Notes: generated from the letters alone by a model not told the origin. DNA of 64,000 nt from UBA6170 sp942491385 (GCA_942491385.1 CALOAF010000011.1:62001-126000), one strand, 5' to 3'; shown: positions 23,491 through 32,709, numbered from the stretch's first letter. Translations and numbers: made by a program.

Positions 23491-26076
23491 CTAACACTCC
23501 GAGTAGCCGCAGGCGTAGCATTTGCGGCAGCCTTCTTCGTTTACGAAGGCGGCCTGGCCGCATTCGGGGCAGAGATCGCCGATTTGCATCATGTGCTGCA
23601 CTGCCGGTACTTCTACCCAGGGTTTCCCGCCGTTTTTGGGTTTCTCGCCTTCAGGCAAGCCAGCCAGGCGTTCATCGCGCCCCTGGATGTAATCGGTCAG
23701 AATCTGGGACAGACCGTCCGGCAAGGAGCGCACCCGGTTGGGTCCAAAGCCCATGGGGCGTCCGCCACCAATGCCGTTCATCTGGCTGATGACATCCCGC
23801 ATGCGTTTGCTGGGCTCCACGGTTGATGTCAGCCGCAATATATAGGAGATCAGACGGCCGATGGCTTCAGAGACGGCGGCGGTGTCTGAACCGGCCTTGG
23901 CGGAGTTGATGAAGACCTCGAAGGGCTGATAATCACCATTTTCATTGATGGTCACAAAGGCTTTCCCGAGCGGGGTGCCAATCTGGTAGGTGAAGCCATT
24001 CAGGTAGCGCGGGCGCGGTTTCTTGCTCTCGGACCACAGTATCGATTGTTCAGTTGACAGAACGGATGCGGGAGCTTTGTCTTTTTCTTTCTCTTTGGCG
24101 GTGGCATGTGTCTCGAGCACAACGGTCTCGCGTGAGCCGGTGACATAGACGGTGATGCCTTTGCAGCCTAATTCCCAGGCCAGCCGGTAAGCCGTGGCAA
24201 CATCTTCTTCGGTAGCGTTGGGTGGGAAGTTGATGGTCTTGGAGAGGGAGTTGTCGACATACACCTGCAGGGCGGCCTGCATGCGCACATGTTCCTCGGC
24301 GCTGATATCAGAAGAGACCACAAAAGCATTGCGCACATAGGTGGGGATGTCGTCCAGTGATTGGCAGCTGCCCTTCTGCATGACTTTCTCGAAGATTTCC
24401 TGGCGTTTTTCCTCATCCATCCCGATGCGTGCGAGTGCTGTTTCAAAAGCCGGACTGGCATAGGTTAATTTGAGATCATTGCCGTTATCGTTTACATGGC
24501 GGATATAAGCCAGTGCAAAGACAGGTTCACAACCGTAACCTTCACAACCGGCGACGGTGGAAATAGTACCGGTGGGGGCGACTGTCGTCTGAGCGGCGTT
24601 GCGAATCCCAGAAGCTTGAATCTGTGTCACAATTGCATCCCAGTCCAGTTCCGGGCGTCCATAATCATTGTGGATGTCCAGAATGCTGACCGGTGGTTGC
24701 CAGGTAATATTATCGGGGTCGTAGATGGAACCTTTGATGGCCGGGAAGGCACCGCGGGTTTTTGCCAGCTCAATGCTGGTTTGCATGGCATGGTAGCGTA
24801 CAAATTCCATTACCTGAGCACCAAAATCCTGCCCTTCGGGGGAACCGTAGCGAATACCGGCGTAATACATCATATCTGCCAGCCCCATGATACCAAGGCC
24901 GATGCGACGGGCACGCAGTGCTGCTTCCCGTAATTGCGGTACAGCCGGAACATAGGCGTTGGCATCCACTACATCATCCAAAAAGATGGTGGAAAGCTCC
25001 ACATCCTGACGCAATTGTTCCCAATTGATTGTTCCATCGGCATCAATATGACGAGATAAATTAATGGATCCCAGGCAGCAATTCTCATAAGGTCCCAACC
25101 ACTGTTCGCCACAAGGGTTGGTGGCTTCCAGTTCGTATAATTGGGGTACGGGATTGGAGCGATTGGCGGCATCCAGGAAAAGCATGCCCGGCTCGCCATT
25201 GTGATGGGCTTGTTTAACAATTTGGGAGAATAAATCACGGGCTTTGACGGTTCGTTGCGTGAGGATGGGATATCCATCCGCTTCGATCTGGTCAATGGTG
25301 CCTTTGAAATTTCTATGGTCGGGATGGGAAACATCCGGGAAACGCAGGTCCCAATCGTCGTCATTTTCTACCGCGTGCATGAAGGCATCGGTGATGCCGA
25401 CTGAGATATTGAAATTGGTGATGGCATTTTCGTTGGTTTTGCAGGCGATGAAATCCTCGATGTCCGGGTGATCCACACGCAGGACGGCCATGTTGGCACC
25501 GCGACGGGTACCACCCTGGGCAACTTCACCAAAGGCATGATCGTAAACGCGCAGGAATCCGACGGGTCCGGTGGCATTGCCGGCTGAGGATTTGACGCGG
25601 GTGTTTTTGGGTCGTAATCGGGAGAAGCCGAAGCCATTGCCGCCACCGGTTTGTTGGATCAGGGCGGCGTCACGAAGTGTCTGGAAAATGCCGGCTGAGG
25701 AACGCCCCATATCATCATCGATGGGCAGTACAAAACAGGCAGCCAATTGTCCCAGTGGGGTGCCGGCACCGGTGAAAGTGGGGGAGTTAGGGAAGAAACG
25801 CTTGTCGATCAGCATACGATAGAACTCTTTGGCCCGTGCGATGGGATCGCCATCCCAATTCTCTTCTACCTTGGCTACGTGATAAGCAACGCGCCAGAAC
25901 ATCTCTTCGATGGTTTCAACAGGTTCGCCATCTTGGCCACGTCGGAGGTAACGTTTACTCAGAACCTGCCTTGAATTTTCTGAAAGTTCAATCGCAGGCA
26001 GTCCTTCCGGAAGCGGGGGAGTTGGCAGCAATCCAGATTTACTCACCTGTTGATTTGAATTTGTTACAACAGACAT
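23491..26076 (-). CDS. nrdJ: Adenosylcobalamin-dependent (class II) ribonucleotide reductase
   Basis: Reduces ribonucleotides to deoxyribonucleotides for DNA synthesis using a B12-generated thiyl radical, with or without oxygen. 861 aa from the ATG at 26076, which has GGAGGTAAGT directly before it. Key residues: Cys114 in LAACFVLP and Cys333/334 in ENCCLGSINLS (reducible pair), Cys322 in the NPCGE radical site, QTGGGNGFGFSRLRP, and PTGTISTVAGCEGYGCEPVF. The C-terminus is a zinc-ribbon-like tail, CPECG...CRKCYACGYSEC, that also carries the redox cysteines. No intein. It sits 16 bp after nrdR, so both are one transcript. No class I or III enzyme is in the window. Confidence 0.97.
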   Translation of the reverse strand: MSVVTNSNQQVSKSGLLPTPPLPEGLPAIELSENSRQVLSKRYLRRGQDGEPVETIEEMFWRVAYHVAKVEENWDGDPIARAKEFYRMLIDKRFFPNSPTFTGAGTPLGQLAACFVLPIDDDMGRSSAGIFQTLRDAALIQQTGGGNGFGFSRLRPKNTRVKSSAGNATGPVGFLRVYDHAFGEVAQGGTRRGANMAVLRVDHPDIEDFIACKTNENAITNFNISVGITDAFMHAVENDDDWDLRFPDVSHPDHRNFKGTIDQIEADGYPILTQRTVKARDLFSQIVKQAHHNGEPGMLFLDAANRSNPVPQLYELEATNPCGEQWLGPYENCCLGSINLSRHIDADGTINWEQLRQDVELSTIFLDDVVDANAYVPAVPQLREAALRARRIGLGIMGLADMMYYAGIRYGSPEGQDFGAQVMEFVRYHAMQTSIELAKTRGAFPAIKGSIYDPDNITWQPPVSILDIHNDYGRPELDWDAIVTQIQASGIRNAAQTTVAPTGTISTVAGCEGYGCEPVFALAYIRHVNDNGNDLKLTYASPAFETALARIGMDEEKRQEIFEKVMQKGSCQSLDDIPTYVRNAFVVSSDISAEEHVRMQAALQVYVDNSLSKTINFPPNATEEDVATAYRLAWELGCKGITVYVTGSRETVVLETHATAKEKEKDKAPASVLSTEQSILWSESKKPRPRYLNGFTYQIGTPLGKAFVTINENGDYQPFEVFINSAKAGSDTAAVSEAIGRLISYILRLTSTVEPSKRMRDVISQMNGIGGGRPMGFGPNRVRSLPDGLSQILTDYIQGRDERLAGLPEGEKPKNGGKPWVEVPAVQHMMQIGDLCPECGQAAFVNEEGCRKCYACGYSEC

Positions 26077-26092
26077 ACTTACCTCCAATAAA

Positions 26093-26542
26093 TTACGATT
26101 CCAGTAATCGATCAATTTCCGTTCTGATCGCATTCAGATCACCCAGACGCAAGTAAACAATCGCGTAGCGGATGTATGCAATCAGATCAAGCTCTTTTAA
26201 ACCATTAAATGCCATATCACCTACCACCCGGGATGAAACCTCTGCCCGCCCCAATTTTTGTAAAGAAGTCTCGATATCGGACACTAAATTATCGATCTGG
26301 GCAGCGGTGACGGGGCGTTTGACACAAGCGATGCGGATACCGCGATGTAATTTTTCGCGATCAAATTCCTCCCGGGTACTATCTCTTTTAATGATGAGCG
26401 GGGTGGCTAGAATGGGTCTTTCATAGGTGCTGAAGCGTTGATGACAACTTTCACATTCCCGGCGACGTCGTATTCCACCTCGCGAATCATGGGTGGTATC
26501 AATCACCCTCGATTTATCATCATGACAATATGGACAGTTCAA
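26093..26542 (-). CDS. nrdR: Transcriptional repressor NrdR
   Basis: 149-aa regulator of ribonucleotide reductase genes. The N-terminal zinc ribbon (MNCPYCHDDKSRVIDT and RRRRECESCHQRFSTYE) binds DNA; the ATP-cone (LIIKRDSTREEFDREKLHRG) senses ATP/dATP, so high dATP favours repression. Full length. It is co-transcribed with nrdJ. A NrdR-box-like palindrome sits at 26615-26630 beside its promoter, implying autoregulation and control of nrdJ. Confidence 0.97.
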   Translation of the reverse strand: MNCPYCHDDKSRVIDTTHDSRGGIRRRRECESCHQRFSTYERPILATPLIIKRDSTREEFDREKLHRGIRIACVKRPVTAAQIDNLVSDIETSLQKLGRAEVSSRVVGDMAFNGLKELDLIAYIRYAIVYLRLGDLNAIRTEIDRLLES

Positions 26543-26577
26543 GAAAGCTCCCTCAAAACAGATATGTAAGATAATTT

Positions 26578-26630
26578 ATAATAGATAAAAAAATCCTAAC
26601 GTCAAATAAAAAAACCCCTATATATGGGGG
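26578..26630 (-). promoter_or_regulatory. nrdR-nrdJ promoter with NrdR-box-like palindrome
   Basis: On the minus strand: TTGACG (26605-26600), 16 bases, TATTAT (26583-26578), then 35 bases to the ATG. Ten bases upstream of the -35 lies CCCCTATATATGGGGG (26615-26630), palindromic except for one T-G pair, matching the ACACwATATATwGTGT NrdR box in its centre. A possible second site, GCCATATATC (26645-26654), is centred 28 bp away rather than the usual ~31, and is poor. Confidence 0.6.
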
Positions 26631-26779
26631 TAATAAAAAATTATGCCATATATCTACGGTTTAGATTGTAGCATAAGAGAATCATGGCTGCAAGTAAAAT
26701 AAGAAACGCTTTGCTTAAAATTTTAAACAAATTAGAAAATAAATTCTAATCTAATAAATGTAAGAAGTATTCAAAAAAA

Positions 26780-26903
26780 TTCCCACATTTCCGGTGCGTA
26801 TTTGGGGGTATCAAGCGGGGAACAAGGATAAATTCCTACACATCGGTATTCATTACCGCAATGGTTTTAATGCAGGATTTTCGAATGTTAAGAAATGTGG
26901 GGG
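26780..26903. ncRNA. Candidate structured RNA closed by a 12-bp stem
   Basis: TTCCCACATTTC (26780-26791) pairs with GAAATGTGGGGG (26892-26903), ten Watson-Crick pairs plus two G-U, closing about 100 bases. Inside, CGGTA-TTCAT-TACCG (26844-26858) and a short AGGA/TCCT hairpin form. On the minus strand the closing stem is followed at once by AATTTTTTT, as in a terminator, which favours a minus-strand transcript. The overall shape recalls small regulatory RNAs, but I do not recognise 6S, SRP RNA, tmRNA or a riboswitch. No open reading frame of note. Confidence 0.35.
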
Positions 26904-26924
26904 ATAACTGCGCAAAAAAACTTA

Positions 26925-26976
26925 TAATGTTTACCAAACATTAAAAAAACACCGTGCGCGTTCCGGTGTTTTTTTT
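26925..26976. terminator. ftsZ terminator and adjacent hairpin
   Basis: AAAAAAACACCG (26943-26954) and CGGTGTTTTTTT (26964-26975) form a 12-bp stem with a 9-base loop and T/A tracts on both sides, so it can stop transcription in both directions; it is the first strong terminator after ftsZ. Immediately beside it TAATGTTT-ACC-AAACATTA (26925-26943) is a perfect 8-bp hairpin. Confidence 0.75.
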
Positions 26977-27039
26977 GTGCGTTTCAAAAAATTGTGGGAG
27001 TTATTTGAAACGAACTGTGTGGAGTAAGTGGAAGGACCA

Positions 27040-27207
27040 ATGGATCAAATTTTGAACGATGAAGTGGAGCGAATTCCTTCAGCTCATCCCCCTACGTGCG
27101 ATTCTTATGGCATTGAAGGCAAAGGCTATAAGAACCTGGGAGGATTACCGCTTAGCGTTGTGAGCGATTGCGTAAGAAAGCGGGAATATCTAAATCGTCC
27201 GTATTGA
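27040..27207 (+). CDS. Possible 55-aa ORF antisense to the ftsZ 3' end
   Basis: ATG at 27040 preceded by GGAAGGACCA; 55 codons to a TGA at 27205, the last 56 bases running antisense into ftsZ. The peptide starts MDQILNDEVERIPSAHPPT and shows no known motif or membrane segment. A 15-base-loop hairpin (GTTTCAAA/TTTGAAAC, 26980-27010) lies just upstream. The only support is the ribosome site; the antisense part could be open by chance. Confidence 0.2.
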   Translation: MDQILNDEVERIPSAHPPTCDSYGIEGKGYKNLGGLPLSVVSDCVRKREYLNRPY

Positions 27208-28285
27208 TCATGTGAGATTGGAATTCAGTGGGCGCCGCTGTGACTTTCTCCTGTCGATGAGGTGAGGTGGAAGTGTGAGGTTTTGCTTCATCACTTTTCG
27301 TCACTGGTTTCGATTCAAAAGTCGAATGTTGGCGAACGCCTGCCCGATCAAATCCTGTAGCAATGACCGTGATACGAACTTCATCGCCCATGTTTTCATC
27401 GATGACAGCCCCAAAGATGAGGTTTACATCTGGGTGGGCGGTTTCCTTAATGATGGCAGCAGCCTGATTGACCTCAAAGAGAGTCAGATCGGGACCACCG
27501 GTTACATTGAAGAGAATACCGCGTGCTCCATCGATTGTGATGTCAAGAAGCTGACTTGAGATAGCTGCTTCTGCTGCAATTCTGGCACGATCTTCACCTG
27601 CGGCTCGACCGACTGCCATCAATGCTGCGCCACCCTCACTCATGATCGCACGAACATCAGCAAAATCAAGATTAATCATTCCTGGAACTGTAATTAATTC
27701 AGAAATACCTTGAATGCCTTGATGTAAAACATCATCTGCGATGCGGAATGCATCTTGCAAACTTGCTCGTTTATCAACGATCTGCAATAAGCGGTCATTT
27801 GGAATGACGATCAAGGTGTCTGCATGTTCTTTCAAGCGGGTAATACCGCCTTCAGCTGATTTCGTTCGTCGAGCACCTTCGAATGTGAATGGTCGTGTTA
27901 CGACACCTATGGTCAAAGCACCAACTTCTTTGGCAATTTGAGCCACGATTGCTGCAGCACCTGTACCGGTACCACCACCTAAACCGGCGGTCACGAATAC
28001 CATGTCTGATCCTCGTAGTACCTCGTACAAATCTTCTGCAGATTCTTCAGCAGCTTTTTGACCAATTTCTGGATTACCACCCGAACCTAAACCTCGGGTA
28101 GTTTTATCACCAATACGCACCCTTGTTTCTGCTTTTGATAGCAGTAACGCCTGTGCATCGGTATTGACGGCAATAAATTCTACTCCTGACATGCCTTCCA
28201 GGATCATGCGGTTTACTGCATTGCAGCCACCGCCGCCAACACCAACAACTTTAATTCTTGCAAATGATTCTGATTGAAAGTCCAT
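27152..28285 (-). CDS. ftsZ: Cell-division GTPase FtsZ
   Basis: Tubulin homologue that forms the Z ring; 377 aa. The nucleotide loop GVGGGGCNAVNRM, the tubulin signature GGGTGTGAAAIVAQIAKE and the T7 loop NLDFADVRAIMSEGGAALMA are intact. A variable linker leads to the C-terminal peptide DDLDIPAFLRNRSQR, the site for FtsA and other partners. GGAGGAAGGATA precedes the ATG. It is the last gene of the dcw cluster, 50 bp after ftsA. Confidence 0.98.
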   Translation of the reverse strand: MDFQSESFARIKVVGVGGGGCNAVNRMILEGMSGVEFIAVNTDAQALLLSKAETRVRIGDKTTRGLGSGGNPEIGQKAAEESAEDLYEVLRGSDMVFVTAGLGGGTGTGAAAIVAQIAKEVGALTIGVVTRPFTFEGARRTKSAEGGITRLKEHADTLIVIPNDRLLQIVDKRASLQDAFRIADDVLHQGIQGISELITVPGMINLDFADVRAIMSEGGAALMAVGRAAGEDRARIAAEAAISSQLLDITIDGARGILFNVTGGPDLTLFEVNQAAAIIKETAHPDVNLIFGAVIDENMGDEVRITVIATGFDRAGVRQHSTFESKPVTKSDEAKPHTSTSPHRQEKVTAAPTEFQSHMINTDDLDIPAFLRNRSQR

Positions 28286-28335
28286 TATCCTTCCTCCCGA
28301 AAACAGATTGCGGTTGTGGTTAGATCTTCAGGAAA

Positions 28336-29577
28336 TTATGGGGAAATCTTTTTAAGGAATTCCACAATCTTTCCAAGCCAATCTGGGCCACTTCCTTTCG
28401 ATACAAATCGACCACCACCACGCGCAGGCATTGTCGATTCGTTCATCGCTAAAGCAAAATAGAGTAACCCGACACTGGTGGAATAAGCGGGTGAATGCAA
28501 TTGATCCACCAACCCCATCAAGTTATCAGGCCGCGCCAGTCGAACCGGCAACCCTAAAATCTTACTGGCCAGCGGGCGAATACCAGGTAAAAGACTGCTT
28601 CCGCCTGTCAATACCATGCCGGCTGGTAATAAACCATCATATCCAGAGCGCTTGATCTCTTGCAGCACCAGTTCAAAAATTTCTTCGGTGCGTGCTTCAA
28701 TCACATGTGATAAATCACGTCTGGGAATTTGTGTTGCCTGGTCATCGCCAAAGCTGCGAACCCGGAAGGATTCTTCTTCACTGACTTCGGATTTAATGGC
28801 GTGACCATATTGTTTCTTCACTTTTTCAGCTTCATCCAAGGGTAAGCGCAGACCATGCGCGATATCTGAGGTTATGTGATTGCCACCAATGGCCAGTACC
28901 ATTGTGTGCCAGACATCCCCATCGATGTAAATGGCTAAATCAGTTGTACCTCCGCCAATATCACAGACGATGACGCCCATGTTGCGCTCCGTCTCAGAGA
29001 GAACCACCTCTGCGGAGGCGAGCGGGTTGAGGATAAATTGAGTGACCTGGATACCAGCTCCTTCGACAGCCTGGCGGATATTTTCTACAGTGGATTCCGC
29101 CGCTGTGATGATATGCGCTTCCACCTCCAGACGGTAGCCGTGCATACCAATGGGGGAGCGAATGCCGTCCTGTCCGTCTACAATGAACCCACGCTGGATG
29201 ACATGCAAGATTTCACGGTTATGCGGAATGTTGACTGCCTGAGCAGCTTCTAAAGCACGGTGCATATCGTTGATATCAATGACCCCACCGGTAACAGCGG
29301 CAACGCCACGATTATTGATCGAGGAAATTTGTGAACCAGCCAGGCTAACGAAAGCTTCTGAAACCTCTAACCCACAGGATCGTTGCGCCTTTTCCACTGA
29401 ACGTGCAACTGATTGTGTGGCAGCAGCTAAATCAATGATGGTGCCTTTCTTAACTCCTGAAGCAGGCTCAATGCCCACACCAAGAATCCGTATGCCATGA
29501 TCGCCTTCGATACGGCCGATCAATGTACATACTTTGGTGGTTCCTATATCAATTCCAACGACAATTGGTTCTTCCAT
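28336..29577 (-). CDS. ftsA: Cell-division protein FtsA
   Basis: Actin-like ATPase that ties FtsZ to the membrane; 413 aa. Phosphate-1 VVGIDIGTTKVCTLIGRIEG, the 1C domain after it, phosphate-2 VCDIGGGTTDLAIYIDGDVW and the adenosine motif MVLTGGSSLLPGI are visible. The C-terminus ends with a basic, hydrophobic DWLGKIVEFLKKISP, a likely amphipathic membrane helix. The ATG at 29577 lies 7 bases after the ftsQ stop with GGAG overlapping that stop. Confidence 0.96.
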   Translation of the reverse strand: MEEPIVVGIDIGTTKVCTLIGRIEGDHGIRILGVGIEPASGVKKGTIIDLAAATQSVARSVEKAQRSCGLEVSEAFVSLAGSQISSINNRGVAAVTGGVIDINDMHRALEAAQAVNIPHNREILHVIQRGFIVDGQDGIRSPIGMHGYRLEVEAHIITAAESTVENIRQAVEGAGIQVTQFILNPLASAEVVLSETERNMGVIVCDIGGGTTDLAIYIDGDVWHTMVLAIGGNHITSDIAHGLRLPLDEAEKVKKQYGHAIKSEVSEEESFRVRSFGDDQATQIPRRDLSHVIEARTEEIFELVLQEIKRSGYDGLLPAGMVLTGGSSLLPGIRPLASKILGLPVRLARPDNLMGLVDQLHSPAYSTSVGLLYFALAMNESTMPARGGGRFVSKGSGPDWLGKIVEFLKKISP

Positions 29578-29584
29578 CTTTGAT

Positions 29585-30616
29585 TTACTCCCGGTAATAA
29601 GGTCTGGTTGCAAATTCTATGCTAACCATGCTGGGATTCCTTCCTTCTTTCGAAAATTTCTCAACAAGCGCTTGATAAGCATTTAATTTATAATTAATAT
29701 CGCTTAAAGTCAACCCGACATATACGTCCCATCCCTGTTCAGCTTTCCAACCTAATCCATGTGTTTGATTATATAGGATTTGTGAATTAGGAGGTAGAAA
29801 AGCCATCAATTGATATGCGGCATCAATCATTACTGGGTCAACAGTTTCTCCCCAACCTTGCAATTGGGCGACAGATAATTGGGTTTTCAGGCTTACCTCC
29901 TGGGTTGGTTGAATGGATACAGCTTCCTGATCTACTGGAACAATAACCAAAGGGGGAGCGGATGAAGCGTAAATTGTTAATAAGTCTGGCACTTCACCAC
30001 GCGGGGGGATTAACACACCTTCCTGATCCATCCAATAAGCCTGTTTTTCGGTCTGCCAAACGAGGACGGGCTGGCGCTCAAAAGCTGAGATTCTAACCTG
30101 ATTGGGGAATTCAACCGTAATCGCAATATCTTTCAGTTCAGGGAAAGCAATCATCAAATCCTTTTGAACCTGATTTGCATCCATCCAGATAATTGATTCA
30201 CCTTGCATTTTCATCACGGCATCCAGATCGACAGCAGAGAGCCTTGATAATCCGCTGGTCTGGATCTGATTCACCTGAAATTCAGCAGAATTAAATAATA
30301 AATAAATTCCTACCAGACAGAAAACGCCTAAGAAAAAGGATAAAAAGCGCCAACCGATGTTGATCGCGGAAATTGCAGGCAGGCGAATCTCTGCCCCGGT
30401 GGTACCAACCGCATAATTGTATTGGCGGCGGGTGGTTTGTTTTGGCATGGTTGGATACGCGACTGCATAGGCACCGCGTCGGCTGACCATGGGGGCAGTT
30501 ATTTTTTGATTGGGGGGCTGACTGACCCTGGTCGTGCGTTTAATTTTTTCTTCAGATTGTTGTTTTTGTCTCTCACGAACCATGCTAGCTCTGGAGATAT
30601 CAGTTGCGTTTCTCAT
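29585..30616 (-). CDS. ftsQ: Cell-division protein FtsQ/DivIB
   Basis: 343-aa bitopic septum protein linking early and late divisome proteins. A long basic cytoplasmic N-terminus (~90 residues) precedes one membrane span (FLSFFLGVFCLVGIYLLF) and the POTRA domain (FQVNQIQTSGLSRLSAVDLD), then the beta domain with AYWMDQEGVLIPPRG. Sequence identity to model FtsQ is low, as usual; domain order and position between ddl and ftsA identify it. The start overlaps the ddl stop (ATGA). Confidence 0.92.
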   Translation of the reverse strand: MRNATDISRASMVRERQKQQSEEKIKRTTRVSQPPNQKITAPMVSRRGAYAVAYPTMPKQTTRRQYNYAVGTTGAEIRLPAISAINIGWRFLSFFLGVFCLVGIYLLFNSAEFQVNQIQTSGLSRLSAVDLDAVMKMQGESIIWMDANQVQKDLMIAFPELKDIAITVEFPNQVRISAFERQPVLVWQTEKQAYWMDQEGVLIPPRGEVPDLLTIYASSAPPLVIVPVDQEAVSIQPTQEVSLKTQLSVAQLQGWGETVDPVMIDAAYQLMAFLPPNSQILYNQTHGLGWKAEQGWDVYVGLTLSDINYKLNAYQALVEKFSKEGRNPSMVSIEFATRPYYRE

Positions 30617-31734
30617 AAGGTTCTTCTCCGGTATTGATGAATTGAACGAGAATTTTCTTTTTGTCGATCGACGGCTAATTCGATCAATTGATCAATTAAT
30701 GCTGTAAAGGATATTCCACATGCTTCCCAAAGTTTGGTATACATGCTGATTTTCGTGAAACCAGGAATGGTATTAAGTTCATTCAGGTAGATGCGATTTT
30801 CATGTGTGTCTATCATAAAATCTACCCTGGCCATTCCGGCGCAGTCGATCAGTTGAAAGGCTTTAATGGCAGTTTCCTGTATTTGTGTAACCATATCCAG
30901 TGGAATTTCAGCGGGGATGATTAATTTCGAGATCCCATTGATATATTTGTCATCATAGCTATAGAACTCATCCCCAGGGACAATCTCGCCGGGTAGTGAT
31001 ACCTGCGGGAATTCATTTCCGAGAACTGAGATCTCAATTTCCAATGGTTTTTCTAGTCCGACTTCCACGAGGATCCGACGGTCGTATTGAGCAGCATCCA
31101 GCAACCCTTCTTTGAGTTGTTGGCGATTTTTACATTTGTTGATGCCGACAGAAGAACCCATATTCACTGGCTTAGTAAAATATGGGTAGTTTTGCATGGT
31201 TTCAATTTTTTCGATGACGTGCTCGATGTTCTCTTCAATTTCTTTGCGAGTAAAAATTATGTCATCTACAACCGGGATCTGGTTTGCCCGCATCACCTGT
31301 TTGAAAACTGCTTTATCCATACCTACTGCCGAACCTAACACGCCGGCACCTACAAACGCGATATCGGTGATCTCCAATAATCCCTGGATGGTGCCATCCT
31401 CGCCGAATGGCCCATGGGTGACTGGAAAGATGACATCCAATTTTTCAAAAGGCGTCAACAAAATTCCGTCATCATTTTGTTCGCGTGCATACAAAATATG
31501 TCCACCTGGTTCAGCAAGTAATGTTGCTGGTTTTAATTTGCTAAAATTTTTATTTTCAAAAGCTGTTAAAACGTCTGTACCAACCAACCAGACACCATCC
31601 TGCGTAATGCCAATCTGGACGACCTTAAATTTTTGGCGATCAATATTATCTAAAATGGAACGGGCTGAGAGTAGTGAGATTTCATGCTCTCCTGATCTGC
31701 CTCCAAATAAAACACCCACGGTCAATAGGTTCAT
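30613..31734 (-). CDS. ddl: D-alanine--D-alanine ligase
   Basis: ATP-grasp enzyme making the D-Ala-D-Ala end of peptidoglycan precursors; 373 aa. N-terminal GVLFGGRSGEHEISLLSARS, ATP-binding KPVNMGSSVGINKC, omega loop YSYDDKYINGISKLIIP, and the metal-ligand LNELNTIPGFTKISMYTKLW. The Lys-Tyr pair in DDKY predicts D-Ala rather than D-lactate use (vancomycin-resistance ligases change this Tyr). Four-base ATGA overlaps join it to murB upstream and ftsQ downstream. Confidence 0.96.
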   Translation of the reverse strand: MNLLTVGVLFGGRSGEHEISLLSARSILDNIDRQKFKVVQIGITQDGVWLVGTDVLTAFENKNFSKLKPATLLAEPGGHILYAREQNDDGILLTPFEKLDVIFPVTHGPFGEDGTIQGLLEITDIAFVGAGVLGSAVGMDKAVFKQVMRANQIPVVDDIIFTRKEIEENIEHVIEKIETMQNYPYFTKPVNMGSSVGINKCKNRQQLKEGLLDAAQYDRRILVEVGLEKPLEIEISVLGNEFPQVSLPGEIVPGDEFYSYDDKYINGISKLIIPAEIPLDMVTQIQETAIKAFQLIDCAGMARVDFMIDTHENRIYLNELNTIPGFTKISMYTKLWEACGISFTALIDQLIELAVDRQKENSRSIHQYRRRTL

Positions 31735-32696
31735 TGCGATGCCCTTCCGTGATTTGCGATATTGCTATTTTCCATGTGATCGAACCCAATCATCTCAACC
31801 TCTAATTCCAGTGCTACATTGAATTCTTTTCTGACCGTTTTTTGAACATGGTACACCAGATCATAAATATCCCGGGCAGTTGCCTGATCTGAATTCACAA
31901 AGAAATTTGCGTGCACTTCACTTACCTTGACTCCACCAATTGAGTAGCCTTTGAGACCGGCTGCTTCAATTAATCTGCCGGCATAATCTCCTACGGGATT
32001 CTTGAACATTGAACCCATGCTTGCTCCGGGAGGCTGTGTTCTGCGACGATGCTCACGAAAAGAATTCATCCTTTCTTTAATCAGCTGGGGGTCATCATAT
32101 TGGCATTTGAGCGTTGCTGATAAGATGACGCTATTTGCCTGCAGGCGTTTCAAAATGCTACTGCGATAGTTGAATTGGAAATCTTCATTTTTCCAGACAG
32201 ATTTCCCCTTTTCATGTTGCAAGATTTCAGCCAACAATAAGTTGCTGTGCATATCCCTGCCATGCGCTCCAGCATTTCCATAAATCGCTCCACCGATTGT
32301 CCCGGGGATGGTGGCAGCCCATTCAAGACCGGATAAACCTGCCAGGGCGGCTTTTCGGGCGACCAGCCCTAAACTTGCTCCAGATTCAACCCAAAGCGTG
32401 GGTATCTCACTTGAGATTTTAATTTCAATTTTCTTGGCGTGATTGAGGATCACCAGGCCATCGAAACCCTCATCACTGAATAAAATGTTGGATCCTGCTC
32501 CCAAAAGGAAAGAGTTTAGCTGGTGATCCCAACAAATTTGAACGACCTCTACCAGCTCAATAGTATTTCTAACGGTAACCAGATAGGCAGCATCCCCCCC
32601 CACGTGGGCGGTAGCATAATTTTGCAGAGGCACTTGCTGTTGCAGCCTGTTACCGAATTTCTTTTCTAAGATACCAATTGCTCGAAGGTCAGTCAT
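31731..32696 (-). CDS. murB: UDP-N-acetylenolpyruvoylglucosamine reductase
   Basis: FAD enzyme reducing UDP-GlcNAc-enolpyruvate to UDP-MurNAc with NADPH; 321 aa. FAD-binding LLGAGSNILFSDEGFDGLVI and SGLEWAATIPGTIGGAIYGN, and PPGASMGSMFKNP with the proton-donor Ser of type II enzymes. The C-terminus has VKVSEVHANFFVN. The ATG at 32696 follows the 63-aa orphan by 13 bp and has only a weak ribosome site, so its translation probably depends on upstream reading. Confidence 0.96.
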   Translation of the reverse strand: MTDLRAIGILEKKFGNRLQQQVPLQNYATAHVGGDAAYLVTVRNTIELVEVVQICWDHQLNSFLLGAGSNILFSDEGFDGLVILNHAKKIEIKISSEIPTLWVESGASLGLVARKAALAGLSGLEWAATIPGTIGGAIYGNAGAHGRDMHSNLLLAEILQHEKGKSVWKNEDFQFNYRSSILKRLQANSVILSATLKCQYDDPQLIKERMNSFREHRRRTQPPGASMGSMFKNPVGDYAGRLIEAAGLKGYSIGGVKVSEVHANFFVNSDQATARDIYDLVYHVQKTVRKEFNVALELEVEMIGFDHMENSNIANHGRASQ

Positions 32697-32709
32697 AAGT
32701 TAAATATCT

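Noticed and set aside
26645..26654. Second NrdR box
   Set aside because: Centred 28 bp from the first palindrome instead of about 31, and only the ATATAT core matches.
26780..26903. Identification of the closed-stem element as 6S RNA
   Set aside because: Too short and without a recognisable central bubble; kept only as an unnamed structured-RNA candidate.
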